A stretch of 10,521 nucleotides of DNA from Castellaniella sp035707805 (GCA_035707805.1 DASSTS010000026.1:1-10521); one strand, 5' to 3'. Positions 1-7,970 are shown, numbered from the stretch's first letter. A program made the numbers and translations. Notes: a model not told the origin generated them from the letters alone.

Positions 1-2077
<2,077 letters not shown>

Positions 2078-2090
2078 CAGGAGACAAGCA

Positions 2091-2306
2091 ATGCCTTACG
2101 TCAACATCAAGATCACGCGCGAAGGCGCGACCGCCGAACAGAAGGCGCGCCTGATCGAGGGCGCCACCCAGCTGCTGGTGGACGTGCTGGGAAAAAATCC
2201 CAAGACCACGTTCGTGGTGATCGAAGAGGTCGACACCGACAACTGGGGCATTGCGGGCGAACCCGTCACGGCGATCCGGGCCCGGGCCAAGGCGTCCGCC
2301 GGCTGA
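2091..2306 (+). CDS. 4-oxalocrotonate tautomerase family protein (71 aa)
   Basis: This is a small tautomerase-superfamily protein of the 4-OT/YusQ-like type. The family folds as a single beta-alpha-beta unit, oligomerises, and uses the amino-terminal proline (exposed after Met removal) as general base for keto-enol tautomerisation. The sequence begins MPYVNIKITREG, so Pro2 is in the catalytic place, and continues with the helix EQKARLIEGATQLLVDVLG and the strand TTFVVIEEVDTDNWGIAG. The 71-residue length is in the family range. The start is fixed by AGGAG at 2079-2083, seven bases before the ATG. An Arg equivalent to the 4-OT middle arginine is not obvious (Phe/Val fill the TTFVVI strand), so the true substrate cannot be read from the sequence. 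Its place 13 bases after gcvP suggests co-transcription, but no glycine-cleavage role is known to me for this family. Confidence 0.9.
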   Translation: MPYVNIKITREGATAEQKARLIEGATQLLVDVLGKNPKTTFVVIEEVDTDNWGIAGEPVTAIRARAKASAG

Positions 2307-2326
2307 CCCGGATCCGCCGGGGTCAG
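2303..2326. terminator. Inverted repeat holding both convergent stop codons; possible weak bidirectional terminator
   Basis: Arms CTGACCC (2303-2309) and GGGTCAG (2320-2326) are perfect 7-base complements with a 10-base centre; allowing one bulged G, the stem extends to GG/CC. The tautomerase TGA (2304-2306) lies in the left arm and the aminotransferase TGA (complement of 2323-2325) in the right arm. No T-run follows on either strand, so this is not a canonical intrinsic terminator. It may instead be a 3'-end-protecting hairpin, or chance. Confidence 0.35.
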
Positions 2327-3648
2327 TCGATCTCGGCCAGCACGTCCGTCACGGTGCCGAACATCTCCGCGATCTGCGATTCATCGATGATCAGCGGCGG
2401 CGAGAAGGCCAGCGTGTCGCCCGTGTAGCGCACCAGTACGCCTCGGTCAAAGCAACGGGCGAAGATCTCGGCCGCCCGCGCGCCCGGCGCCCCCTCGCGG
2501 GGCGCCAGCTCGATGCCGGCGACCAGCCCCAGGTTGCGCACGTCGATCACGTGGCGCCGGCCCCGCAGGCTGTGGGCGGCATCCTCGAATTGCGGCGACA
2601 GCGCGTCGGCCCGCTGGAACAGGCCGTCCTTGTCATAGACGTCCAGCGCGGCGAGCATGGCGGCGGTCGCCATCGGGTGGGCCGAATACGTATAGCCGTG
2701 GAAGAACTCGATGCCGCTGGCGCTGGCCTCGAGGATGGCGTCGTGGATGCCGCGCAGCACGGCCACCGCGCCGGCCGGGACGGCGGCGTTGCTGATGCCC
2801 TTGGCCATGGTGATCAGGTCGGGCGTCACGCCGAAACGCCCGCTGGCCGTGGCCGCCCCCAGGCGGCCGAAGGCCGTGATGACCTCGTCGAAGATCAGCA
2901 GGATGCCGTGGCGGGCCGTGATTTCCCGCAGCCGTTCCAGATAGCCCGCCGGCGGGATCAGCACGCCGGTGGAGCCGGCCATGGGCTCGACGATGACGGC
3001 CGCGATGGTCGATGCGTCGTGCAGGGCGATCAGGCGTTCCAGGTCGTCGGCCAGGTGCGCGCCCCAGGCGGGCTGCCCGCGCGACCAGGCGTTGTGTTCG
3101 GGCGCGTGGGTATGCGGCAGGTGATCCACCCCCGGCAGCAGCACCCCGGAAAACGTGCGCCGGTTGGGCGAAATGCCGCCCACCGAAATGCCGCCGAAGC
3201 CGACCCCGTGGTAGCCGCGCTCGCGGCCGATCAGGCGCGTGCGCTGGCCTTCGCCGCGGGCGCGGTGGTAGGCCAGGGCGATCTTCAGGGCGGTGTCCAC
3301 GGATTCGGACCCCGAATTGGTGAAGAAGATGCGGTCCAGCCCGTCGGGCATCAGGGCGGCGACCCGCGCCGCGGCGCGGAAGGAATCCTCGTGGCCGATC
3401 TGGAAGCTGGGCGCGTAGTCCAGCTGGCTGGCCTGCCGGGTGATGGCCTCGATGATCTCCGGCCTGCCGTGCCCGGCGTTCACGCACCACAGCCCCGCGG
3501 TCCCGTCCAGCACCCGATGGCCGTCGGAGGCGGTGTAGTACATGCCTTGGGCCCCGACCAGCAGGCGCGGGTGCGCCTTGAACTGGCGGTTGGCGGTAAA
3601 CGGCATCCACAGGTTGGACAGATCGAGAGACGACGATGATGCGTGCAT
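2323..3648 (-). CDS. Omega-amino acid:pyruvate aminotransferase (beta-alanine--pyruvate type), class III PLP aminotransferase
   Basis: This 441-residue class-III (subgroup II) PLP aminotransferase would transfer the amino group of beta-alanine or another omega-amino acid or amine to pyruvate, giving alanine and a semialdehyde. Its N-terminus (NLWMPFTANRQFKAHPRLL, then GLWCVNAGHGRPEI) is strongly like beta-alanine:pyruvate transaminases, and its length is that of the family (about 440-450). Visible landmarks are the phosphate-binding TNSGSES (about 110-116), RGYHGVGFGG (144-153), VEPMAGSTGV (220-229), the PLP aspartate in FDEVITAFGR (Asp254) and the Schiff-base lysine in MAKGISN (Lys283). The start at 3648 was chosen because GAGG lies five bases upstream and the protein then has the family's usual N-terminus; in-frame ATGs at 3678 and 3705 add an unmatched tail. 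It is monocistronic-looking: folA ends 89 bases upstream, and the 3' end converges on the tautomerase. Exact substrate is inference; related amine or putrescine-type transaminases cannot be excluded. Confidence 0.92.
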   Translation of the reverse strand: MHASSSSLDLSNLWMPFTANRQFKAHPRLLVGAQGMYYTASDGHRVLDGTAGLWCVNAGHGRPEIIEAITRQASQLDYAPSFQIGHEDSFRAAARVAALMPDGLDRIFFTNSGSESVDTALKIALAYHRARGEGQRTRLIGRERGYHGVGFGGISVGGISPNRRTFSGVLLPGVDHLPHTHAPEHNAWSRGQPAWGAHLADDLERLIALHDASTIAAVIVEPMAGSTGVLIPPAGYLERLREITARHGILLIFDEVITAFGRLGAATASGRFGVTPDLITMAKGISNAAVPAGAVAVLRGIHDAILEASASGIEFFHGYTYSAHPMATAAMLAALDVYDKDGLFQRADALSPQFEDAAHSLRGRRHVIDVRNLGLVAGIELAPREGAPGARAAEIFARCFDRGVLVRYTGDTLAFSPPLIIDESQIAEMFGTVTDVLAEID

Positions 3649-3653
3649 GGCAG

Positions 3654-3657
3654 CCTC
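3654..3657 (-). promoter_or_regulatory. Ribosome binding site for the aminotransferase
   Basis: The minus strand reads GAGG five bases before the ATG at 3648. This supports 3648 over the in-frame ATGs at 3678 and 3705, which have less convincing ribosome binding sites. Confidence 0.55.
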
Positions 3658-3676
3658 GGAACGAAAAGGAATCCCC

Positions 3677-3705
3677 ATTCTCGACCCGCCACCGGCACTC
3701 GGCAA
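3677..3705 (-). promoter_or_regulatory. Candidate sigma-70-type promoter of the aminotransferase
   Basis: On the minus strand TTGCCG (3705-3700) is followed after exactly 17 bases by GAGAAT (3682-3677), four of six matches to each consensus hexamer. Transcription would begin near 3670, leaving a 22-base leader with the GAGG site and excluding the upstream in-frame starts. It is a by-eye match in a GC-rich gap, so false positives are possible. Confidence 0.35.
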
Positions 3706-3737
3706 GCGCGTTTACCCTGATGGCCGCGTCTAGGACA

Positions 3738-4229
3738 CTAGCGGCGACGGTAGGTCACGAAATCGTAGGACAGTCCGTTTTCCGCCGGCTGCGGCAGGCG
3801 CTCGGTTTCTTGCCACTGACCGGGGGGCGGCTCGGGAAACCACGTGTCGCCCTCCAGATCCGCATGGATCTCGGTGGCGATCAGCTCGTCGGCTATCGGT
3901 AGGGCCAGGCGGAACACCTGTTCGCCGCCGATGACGCAGACCCGTTCACTCTGCGCGCAGGCCGCCAGCGCGGCCTCCAGGGATGGAAACACCTCGGCGC
4001 CGGGGGCGGAGAACCCCGCATCGCGGCTGAGCACCACATTGCGCCGCCCGGGCAGGGGCCGCCCCAGGGATTGCCAGGTCTTGCGCCCCATGATGATGGG
4101 GTGCCCCATCGTGCTGCGCTTGAAATGGGCGAGGTCGCCCGGCAGATGCCAGGGCATGCCGCCCTGCAGGCCGATGACCCGCTGGCGGGTGTAGGCGACG
4201 ACGAGCCGGACGGGCGGGACAGTGGACAT
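3738..4229 (-). CDS. folA: Dihydrofolate reductase
   Basis: FolA reduces dihydrofolate to tetrahydrofolate with NADPH in the cytoplasm and is the target of trimethoprim. The 163-residue product is the usual chromosomal size. It shows the N-terminal strand LVVAYTRQRVIGLQGGMPWHLPGDL (about residues 9-33), where Asp32 in LPGDLAHFK matches the catalytic acid of E. coli DHFR (Asp27), then MGRKTWQSLGRPLPGRRNVVLSR (47-69, NADPH binding) and VIGGEQVF (99-106). The C-terminal strand block (SYDFVTYRR) is complete, and no active-site residue looks unusual. The ATG at 4229 is preferred: a GGA lies about nine bases before it, while the alternative ATG at 4238 has no usable ribosome binding site. It follows the HxlR regulator gene by 62 bases on the same strand, so it may share that transcript or use its own promoter; I see no clear promoter in the gap. 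thyA, a frequent neighbour of folA, is not present here. Confidence 0.96.
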   Translation of the reverse strand: MSTVPPVRLVVAYTRQRVIGLQGGMPWHLPGDLAHFKRSTMGHPIIMGRKTWQSLGRPLPGRRNVVLSRDAGFSAPGAEVFPSLEAALAACAQSERVCVIGGEQVFRLALPIADELIATEIHADLEGDTWFPEPPPGQWQETERLPQPAENGLSYDFVTYRRR

Positions 4230-4291
4230 GAGCAGCATTCCAGAAGGCCAGATACGATGCCGCCCAGTGTAAACCAGCGGCCGGGCCGCGC

Positions 4292-4978
4292 TCAGGCCGG
4301 TGCGGGGGCCCCGTCGGCGGCAACCGGCGGGACCGAGAAACAGCCCAGAAACCGTTCGATGGCTTCGCGATCGCCCTGGAACCGGACCCGGCCTTCGGAC
4401 ACCATCGCGTCCAGGGGCGCGCGCCCGTAGGCCATGTGCAGCAGCGTCGTGGGGTCGGTTTCCAGACAGGCGGGCGCCGGCTCGTCGGCCGTGGCGAGGC
4501 GGCGGACTTCCAGCCGGCCGTCCTGGACCGTCGCCAGGAAGGGCTGGGCATCCAGTGTGAACGCGATGCGCGTGTCGCGGCCACGGGCGGCTTCGGGATC
4601 GAAGAGCGTCCGGAAGGACAGCACCAGCGAGTCGGCGTTCAGGGGTGCGCCCCGCCGGAACGCCGGAGAGCGCACGCCCCAGCGCACCAGACGCAGGAGT
4701 ATGGGTTCGAGCTCGCGGCCCCAGGCCGTGAGCTCGTAGACGGACGCCGGGACGGGGGGCGGCAGCCGGCGATGGACCAGCACCCCCGCGGCTTCGAGAT
4801 CGTTCAGGCGCTGGGTCAGCACGTTGGCGCTGATGCCGCCCAGGCCGTTGCGCAGGTCGGTGAAGCGTTTCGGGCCCAGCAGGAGCTCGCGCACGATGAG
4901 CAATGCCCAGCGCTCGCCAATCAGGTCCAGCGCATGGGCTGCCGCACAACCGTCCCCGTAGCTGCGTTTTGCATTCAT
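4292..4978 (-). CDS. HxlR-family winged-helix regulator with C-terminal SCP2-like domain (228 aa)
   Basis: A two-domain transcription factor. Residues about 10-100 form an HxlR winged helix: CAAAHALDLIGERWALLIVRELLLGPKRFTDL matches the family opening, GISANVLTQRLNDLEAAGVL holds the recognition helix (about 48-66), and YELTAWG (81-87) the wing. The N-terminal Cys11 sits where HxlR proteins commonly have a cysteine, which is redox-active in some members. Residues about 117-214 resemble the SCP2/sterol-carrier-like domain found behind some HxlR heads, with LETDPTTLLHMAYGR and GRVRFQGDREAIERFL; this could be a hydrophobic-ligand sensor. It is divergent from the SnoaL-VOC gene, so it probably controls that gene and itself. 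ATG 4978 is chosen because the protein then starts just before the conserved head; an in-frame GTG at 5002 is possible but less likely. No Shine-Dalgarno precedes 4978. The function is inferred from family and arrangement; the inducer is unknown. Confidence 0.88.
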   Translation of the reverse strand: MNAKRSYGDGCAAAHALDLIGERWALLIVRELLLGPKRFTDLRNGLGGISANVLTQRLNDLEAAGVLVHRRLPPPVPASVYELTAWGRELEPILLRLVRWGVRSPAFRRGAPLNADSLVLSFRTLFDPEAARGRDTRIAFTLDAQPFLATVQDGRLEVRRLATADEPAPACLETDPTTLLHMAYGRAPLDAMVSEGRVRFQGDREAIERFLGCFSVPPVAADGAPAPA

Positions 4979-4984
4979 GGACAC

Positions 4985-4990
4985 ATTGTA
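4985..4990 (-). promoter_or_regulatory. Candidate -10 element of the HxlR gene
   Basis: The minus strand reads TACAAT (five of six to consensus) in the AT-rich gap. With usual spacing the start of transcription would fall on base 4978, the A of the proposed ATG, implying a leaderless message; no Shine-Dalgarno is visible there, which fits. The -35 is poor: TTGTAT (5010-5005) is only 14 bases away. Confidence 0.3.
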
Positions 4991-5000
4991 CAGTAAGTTC

Positions 5001-5015
5001 ACAAATACAATTTGT
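5001..5015. promoter_or_regulatory. Inverted repeat ACAAAT-N3-ATTTGT, candidate operator
   Basis: A perfect 6-base inverted repeat (5001-5006 and 5010-5015) around ACA lies midway between the divergent HxlR and SnoaL-VOC genes. It sits just upstream of the -35 for the + strand gene and upstream of the candidate HxlR -10. That is a suitable place for a dimeric winged-helix regulator to act on both genes. Binding is inference. Confidence 0.4.
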
Positions 5016-5018
5016 TAG

Positions 5019-5048
5019 TTGTTAATTAGGACTATCGAAAGGTATAGT
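5019..5048 (+). promoter_or_regulatory. Sigma-70-type promoter of the SnoaL-VOC gene
   Basis: TTGTTA (5019-5024) and TATAGT (5043-5048) are separated by 18 bases, each close to consensus and set in locally AT-rich DNA. Transcription would begin near 5055, giving a leader of about 54 bases that contains the AGGAG ribosome binding site. Confidence 0.6.
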
Positions 5049-5049
5049 C
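5030..5049. promoter_or_regulatory. Inverted repeat GACTAT-N8-ATAGTC overlapping the -10, candidate HxlR operator
   Basis: Perfect 6-base arms at 5030-5035 and 5044-5049 flank an 8-base centre. The right arm covers the -10 TATAGT, so a dimer bound here would block RNA polymerase. The spaced ACT/AGT half-sites recall sites described for HxlR-family proteins such as Bacillus YodB, but the match is loose and the assignment is inference. Confidence 0.45.
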
Positions 5050-5097
5050 TGCCAGACGCACGCCCTGTCCTGCGTTCATCCCTGTTCCGATCTCACC

Positions 5098-5102
5098 AGG
5101 AG
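5098..5102 (+). promoter_or_regulatory. Ribosome binding site that sets the SnoaL-VOC start
   Basis: AGGAG lies six bases before the ATG at 5109. It rules against the longer in-frame reading from TTG at 5019, which would begin inside the promoter -35. Confidence 0.8.
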
Positions 5103-5108
5103 TCCTCC

Positions 5109-6032
5109 ATGAACTCTGCTGCTTCCTCTTCCCATGACGTTTCGCAGATCCGGCAACTGCTGGACGTCTGGTGCCGCGCCGCGGCCGGGCATGACGTCGA
5201 TGCCTTGATGGATTGCTATCTGCCCGACGTCGTCGCGTATGACGCGATCCAGACGCTGCGCTTCCAGGGGCGCGAGGCGTACCGCGCACATTGGCTGGCG
5301 TGTCTCGAACATTGTCCGGCGGGCCTGCGGTTCCAGACCCGGGATATCGACGTTCAGGCCGACGGTGACGTCGCCTACCTGCACGCGCTCATGGAATGCC
5401 GGGCCGACGAAGACCCAGGCATCGACAACTGGTCGCGCATGACGCAAGGCTTGCGCCGGGTCGACGGCCGCTGGCGCATCGCGCACGAGCACTTCTCGTT
5501 TCCGATAGACATGTGCACCTTCAAGGGCATGATGCACCTGCAACCCGAAGGCGCGCCTGCGCGTGTCCTGCCGGTGCCGCCTGACATGAATACCGTGACG
5601 CCGCACCTGGTGTGCGCCGATGCCGCATCGGCCATGGATTTCTACGTCAAGGCGCTGGGCGCCACGGTCGCGGCGCGCCTGGACGATCCGCAAGGAAAAT
5701 TGCTGCACGGCATGCTGCGCCTGGGCGATTCCGTCCTGATGTTGGCGGAAGAGTCCGAACAATGCGACTCGATCGGGCCGGCGACGCTCAAGGGCACGCC
5801 TGTCATCATGCACGTCTATGTGCGCGACGTGGACGCCGCGTTCCGCCAGGCGGTGGAAGCCGGGTGCGAGGCGCTCATGCAACCCGAGGACATGTTCTGG
5901 GGCGACCGCTATGGCAGGCTGCGTGACCCCTACGGACACCAATGGGCCTTGGCCACCCACGTGCGCGACCTCGATCCCGAGGCCATACGCCAGGCCATGG
6001 CGGCCGCGATGCCGGCGGGGGGCCAGGCTTAG
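5109..6032 (+). CDS. Two-domain SnoaL/NTF2-like plus VOC (glyoxalase/PhnB-like) protein, 307 aa
   Basis: The protein joins two small domains normally found alone. Residues about 13-135 look like a SnoaL/ketosteroid-isomerase-type NTF2 fold: helix DVSQIRQLLDVWCRAAAGHD, DALMDCYLPDVVAYDA, then QGLRRVDGRWRIAHEHFSFP, the typical end strand of such domains. Residues about 162-285 are a VOC domain of the PhnB-like subgroup: TPHLVCADAASAMDFYVKALGA, GDSVLMLAEES, MHVYVRDVDAAFRQAVEAG and WGDRYGRLRDPYGHQWALATH. A Pro-rich linker (about 145-160) separates them. No signal peptide or membrane segment is seen, so it is probably cytoplasmic. VOC members include metal-dependent lyases, dioxygenases and antibiotic-binding proteins; the conserved His/Glu metal ligands are not all obvious, so the reaction cannot be named. 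The gene is divergent from the HxlR regulator and likely controlled by it. A role in handling a small toxic or aromatic compound is possible but is inference. Its stop overlaps that of convergent folK. Confidence 0.88.
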   Translation: MNSAASSSHDVSQIRQLLDVWCRAAAGHDVDALMDCYLPDVVAYDAIQTLRFQGREAYRAHWLACLEHCPAGLRFQTRDIDVQADGDVAYLHALMECRADEDPGIDNWSRMTQGLRRVDGRWRIAHEHFSFPIDMCTFKGMMHLQPEGAPARVLPVPPDMNTVTPHLVCADAASAMDFYVKALGATVAARLDDPQGKLLHGMLRLGDSVLMLAEESEQCDSIGPATLKGTPVIMHVYVRDVDAAFRQAVEAGCEALMQPEDMFWGDRYGRLRDPYGHQWALATHVRDLDPEAIRQAMAAAMPAGGQA

Positions 6033-6550
6033 CGGGCTGTGTCCTCGAGGCGGCGGATCCCCTGGCCGGCGCACCGCGCCAGCAGCGTTGCCAGCGGACC
6101 CTGGGCCAGCGTCAGCGTCGGCGCCAGATCCTGCAGCGGACGCAGCACGAAGGCCCGTTCGTGCATCCGCGGATGCGGCACCGTCAGCCGTGCGGTAGCG
6201 ATCTGCCGGTCTTCATACAGCAGCAGGTCCAGGTCCAGGGTTCGCGGCGCGTTCCGGTAGGGGCGCAGGCGGCCATGGCGATGTTCGATGGCCTGCAGCG
6301 CATCGAGCAGCGCCTCGGGCGACAGAGTGGTCCGCAGTCGTGCGACCGCATTCACATAGTCGGGACCGCTGGAATCGATCGGCGTGGAGGCATACAGCGA
6401 CGACAGAAGCAGGTCTGCGACACCAGCCGTGCCGGCCAGCTCGGTCGCCGCCTGACGGATCGTGGCGGCTGCCTCGCCCAGGTTCGCCCCCAGGCCGACA
6501 TAAGCCGTGGCAGACCGCCGGGCTTGTTCTGGTGTGGAACCTGGGTTCAT
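6029..6550 (-). CDS. folK: 2-amino-4-hydroxy-6-hydroxymethyldihydropteridine pyrophosphokinase (HPPK)
   Basis: FolK transfers pyrophosphate from ATP to 6-hydroxymethyl-7,8-dihydropterin, the step before dihydropteroate synthase in folate biosynthesis. The 173-residue product has the family's usual length. Its opening YVGLGANLGEA (17-27) matches the HPPK N-terminal motif. RNAPRTLDLDLLL (99-111) fits the HPPK signature, with metal-binding Asp106 and Asp108, and VPHPRMHERAFVLRPL (124-139) is the conserved catalytic-loop and base region. The ATG at 6550 lies 31 bases after the pcnB stop on the same strand. No clear Shine-Dalgarno is visible, so translation may depend on the upstream gene. The frame is open further upstream, but that extension is only low-complexity shadow of the end of pcnB. 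It is the last gene of the hda-HAD-pcnB-folK run. Its TAA (complement of 6029-6031) overlaps the TAG (6030-6032) of the convergent SnoaL-VOC gene. Confidence 0.95.
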   Translation of the reverse strand: MNPGSTPEQARRSATAYVGLGANLGEAAATIRQAATELAGTAGVADLLLSSLYASTPIDSSGPDYVNAVARLRTTLSPEALLDALQAIEHRHGRLRPYRNAPRTLDLDLLLYEDRQIATARLTVPHPRMHERAFVLRPLQDLAPTLTLAQGPLATLLARCAGQGIRRLEDTAR

Positions 6551-6581
6551 CGGGCGGGGTCGGGACGGCGTGGCGCCGGCG

Positions 6582-7970
6582 TCAGTCCGGCAGGTCCGCG
6601 GATTGCCCGCTGCCCGCGGCTGCCTCGTCGCCGCCCGTCTTGCGACGGCGGCGGCGCTTGCGGCCGGCGCCCGCGCCCACGCGGCGCGCGCCCGCATGTC
6701 CGGCCTGCCAGGTGTCGATCATCTCGCTGCGGCGCTCGTCGCCACTGTTGGCCAGGTCCATCCACCATTGGGCGAGGACGCTGTCGACCTCGCGCGCCTC
6801 GGCCCGCAGTTGCAGGAAATCCACCGAGGCGCGAAAGCGCGGCTGTTCCATCATGCGCCAGATCGAGCGCACCGTGGCGCGCTCGAAGCGCGCCTGCATC
6901 AGCCAGATCTCGCGCATGTCGGCCTGATGGCGGCGCTGGATGGCGAGCTTGTCCATCTGCTCGTCGATCACCGAGTCCGCCGCGCGGATCAGGGCCTCGT
7001 TGCGCTGCACGTCCTGGGCCAGCAGCCGGGTCCAGCGCTTTTGCACCAGGCGCCACAGCAGGGCGGCGAACAGGAAGCTGGGGCTGATGGGCTTGCCGGC
7101 CCGCACCCGCGCATCCGTGCGCGACAGGGCGATCTCTACAAAGGCCTCGCCGCCTTCTTCCTCGAAGATGCGGTCGATCAGGGGGATCAGGCTCTTGGTG
7201 AGGCCGGACCGGCGCAGTTCGCGCAGGCAGTCCATGGCATGGCCGCAGGTCAGCAGTTTCAGGGTCTCGTCGAACAGGCGCGAGGCCGGGACGTGCTCGA
7301 TCAGCGATGCCAGCTGGGCGATCGGGGCCTCGGTGGCCGGGTCGATGCGCGCGCCCAGCTTGGCCTGGAATCGCAGCGCCCGCAGCATGCGGACCGGGTC
7401 CTCGCGGTAGCGGGTCTCCGGGTCGCCGATCATGCGCACGACGCGGTTCTTCAGGTCGGCCACGCCCTGGTGGAAGTCGATGACTTCTTCCTTGAGGGGG
7501 TCGTAGTACAGCGCGTTGATGGTGAAATCGCGCCGCGCCGCGTCTTCCTCGTGGGTGCCGAATTCATTGTCGCGCAGGATGCGGCCGTGTTCGTCGGTTT
7601 CGTGCCCGCCCGAAGCCGGGGCGCGGAAGGTCGAGGTCTCGATGATTTCCTGTCCGAACACCACGTGCACCAGCTGGAAGCGCCGGCCGATGATGCGGGC
7701 GCGCCGGAACAGCGGCCGGATCTGGTTCGGGGTGGCGTTGGTCGCCACGTCGAAGTCCTTGGGCTGCAGGCCCACGATCAGGTCGCGCACCGCCCCGCCG
7801 ACAATGTAGGCATCGAAACCCTGCTGGTTCAGGACCTCGCAGACCTTGATGGCGTGGCGCGATACCAGTCGCCGGTCGATGCCGTGCTTGTCGCGGGACA
7901 GGCGCACCGGACCGCTGGGCGGCGTGGCAAACAGGCGCGAGACGAAATTTTTGATGGTCTGCTTGAGCAT
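6582..7970 (-). CDS. pcnB: Poly(A) polymerase I
   Basis: PcnB adds 3' poly(A) tails to RNAs and so promotes their decay; it also affects copy number of some plasmids through antisense RNA turnover. The 462-residue protein carries the class II nucleotidyltransferase head: YIVGGAVRDLIVG (55-67), catalytic Asp72 and Asp74 in KDFDVATNATP, RRDFTINALYYDP (146-158) and EDPVRMLRALRF (190-201). The segment ARIIGRRFQLVHVVFG (91-106) is the signature that separates bacterial poly(A) polymerases from CCA-adding enzymes. A very basic run (RKRRRRRK, about 437-444) near the C-terminus fits the RNA-binding tail of PcnB proteins. The ATG at 7970 (MLKQTIKNFVSRLF) lies 10 bases after the HAD gene stop; the in-frame extension to 8009 overlaps that gene and is less likely. 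No strong Shine-Dalgarno is visible, suggesting coupling to the upstream gene. Confidence 0.95.
   Translation of the reverse strand: MLKQTIKNFVSRLFATPPSGPVRLSRDKHGIDRRLVSRHAIKVCEVLNQQGFDAYIVGGAVRDLIVGLQPKDFDVATNATPNQIRPLFRRARIIGRRFQLVHVVFGQEIIETSTFRAPASGGHETDEHGRILRDNEFGTHEEDAARRDFTINALYYDPLKEEVIDFHQGVADLKNRVVRMIGDPETRYREDPVRMLRALRFQAKLGARIDPATEAPIAQLASLIEHVPASRLFDETLKLLTCGHAMDCLRELRRSGLTKSLIPLIDRIFEEEGGEAFVEIALSRTDARVRAGKPISPSFLFAALLWRLVQKRWTRLLAQDVQRNEALIRAADSVIDEQMDKLAIQRRHQADMREIWLMQARFERATVRSIWRMMEQPRFRASVDFLQLRAEAREVDSVLAQWWMDLANSGDERRSEMIDTWQAGHAGARRVGAGAGRKRRRRRKTGGDEAAAGSGQSADLPD

Noticed and set aside
2251..3639. 462-codon open frame on the + strand opposite the aminotransferase
   Set aside because: It is antisense to a clear PLP aminotransferase, has a low-complexity Arg/Gly/Pro/Ala-rich translation with no recognisable domain, and is a normal shadow in high-GC DNA.
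3730..3741. CTAG-N4-CTAG motif around the folA stop codon
   Set aside because: Arms of four bases are too short to support a hairpin or operator; noted only because CTAG is rare in many bacterial genomes.
4277..4289. GCGGCC-G-GGCCGC palindrome after the HxlR stop as an intrinsic terminator
   Set aside because: The loop is too tight unless the stem shortens to 4-5 pairs, and only three T residues follow on the minus strand, so I do not call it a terminator.
3738..4949. 403-codon minus-strand reading that extends folA upstream through the regulator gene
   Set aside because: The DHFR domain occupies only the last 163 residues; the upstream part is an out-of-frame reading of the HxlR gene and is low complexity. 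It is not a true fusion.
5019..5108. 30-codon N-terminal extension of the SnoaL-VOC gene from a TTG
   Set aside because: It would start within the -35 hexamer, lacks a ribosome binding site and adds no domain; ATG 5109 has AGGAG at the right distance.
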